Assembly (NCBI GenBank): GCA_013203085.1
Contig: JABMQX010000132.1
Coordinates: forward strand, 1 to 5,272
Reading direction: 5' to 3'
DNA length: 5,272 nucleotides
Source: a bacterium
GTDB taxonomy: Bacteria; Auribacterota; JABMQX01
Shown here: positions 5,061 to 5,272 of the stretch, one piece after another
How positions within the stretch are numbered: position 1 is the stretch's first letter
Layout: each line of letters begins with the position of its first letter
Notes under the pieces: generated by a model
Seen by the model: the letters and a program-made list of their open reading frames with translations, nothing else
Databases searched by the model: none
What the model was told of the DNA's origin: nothing
Made by a program: the position numbers and the translations under genes

Positions 5061-5272
5061 TCATTCCAGCGGATTGCCGCATATAAGTTCAATTGCTTCT
5101 TTGACTGCCTTCCGAACGCGCGCGTCTCGATCCTTCAGCCTCTTCCTGAGAGCGGCAACGACTCCTTCGGCATCGGGAGCGATCTTCGCGAGAGCTTTTG
5201 CTGCATTGGCCCGCACACCCCACCTCTTATCCCGCAAAAGCTTGATCAGCGCCGGCACGGCCGGCCTGGCGG
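5061..5272 (-). CDS. HEAT-repeat protein, C-terminal end only
   Basis: About 70 residues are visible; the frame stays open to the window edge, so the gene begins beyond it. A GTG at 5258 is internal: the codons before it read A-R-P-A, continuing the repeat. Two HEAT/PBS-lyase-like units are visible. The first is PAVPALIKLLRDKRWGVRANAAKALAKIA, with the typical Asp, Val-Arg and Ala-Ala-Ala-Leu positions. The second is VVAALRKRLKDRDARVRKAVKEAIELI. Such repeats form alpha-solenoids that bind other proteins. They often sit at the end of larger proteins with an enzyme or secretion module in front, and none of that can be seen here. The stop is TGA and the tail after the last repeat is short (CGNPLE). 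It converges on the TrmO-like gene. Confidence 0.8.
   Translation of the reverse strand, partial: ARPAVPALIKLLRDKRWGVRANAAKALAKIAPDAEGVVAALRKRLKDRDARVRKAVKEAIELICGNPLE

Noticed and set aside
1..5272. CRISPR array, tRNA or rRNA genes, insertion sequences
   Set aside because: No regularly spaced repeats, cloverleaf-like sequences, rRNA segments or transposase motifs were seen on either strand.

Overview
The window comes from a bacterial chromosome of moderately high GC. Genes are spaced out rather than packed in a tight operon. The combination of exported ThuA-domain proteins, a DUF1080 (3-keto-disaccharide hydrolase family) domain, a xylose-isomerase-like TIM-barrel sugar isomerase and a HEAT-repeat protein is typical of Planctomycetota, Verrucomicrobiota and other little-cultured heterotrophs such as Hydrogenedentota or Poribacteria-like lineages. 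That placement is inferred from gene content; no marker gene fixes the phylum.

Layout, left to right. Bases 1-334 (+) hold the C-terminal end of a sugar phosphate isomerase/epimerase. Bases 493-1836 (+) encode an exported two-domain protein, ThuA followed by DUF1080, and a GC-rich terminator hairpin lies about 60 bases after it. A 346-base gap with several inverted repeats and a good promoter candidate follows. Bases 2183-2947 (+) encode a second exported protein consisting of ThuA alone. Bases 3116-4099 (-) encode an aldo/keto reductase of the YhdN/AKR11 type, convergent with the second ThuA gene. A 316-base divergent intergenic region carries A/T-tracts and a convincing sigma70-like promoter for the reductase. 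Bases 4416-4925 (+) encode a small TrmO/TsaA-fold protein with a lipoprotein signal peptide. Bases 5061-5272 (-) are the C-terminal end of a HEAT-repeat protein that continues beyond the window.

The left half reads as carbohydrate catabolism. ThuA and DUF1080 families are associated with 3-keto-sugar chemistry, and the TIM-barrel isomerase family often sits beside them. The first three plus-strand genes could therefore process oxidised glycosides, with both ThuA proteins acting outside the cytoplasm. The aldo/keto reductase might reduce a released keto-sugar or aldehyde, but only proximity suggests this.

The most unusual item is the TrmO-like protein. Its family normally methylates t6A37 in tRNA using S-adenosylmethionine in the cytoplasm, yet this copy begins with a signal peptide and lipobox behind a strong Shine-Dalgarno sequence. 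Either the fold has a new extracytoplasmic role here, or an internal GTG start also makes a cytoplasmic form.
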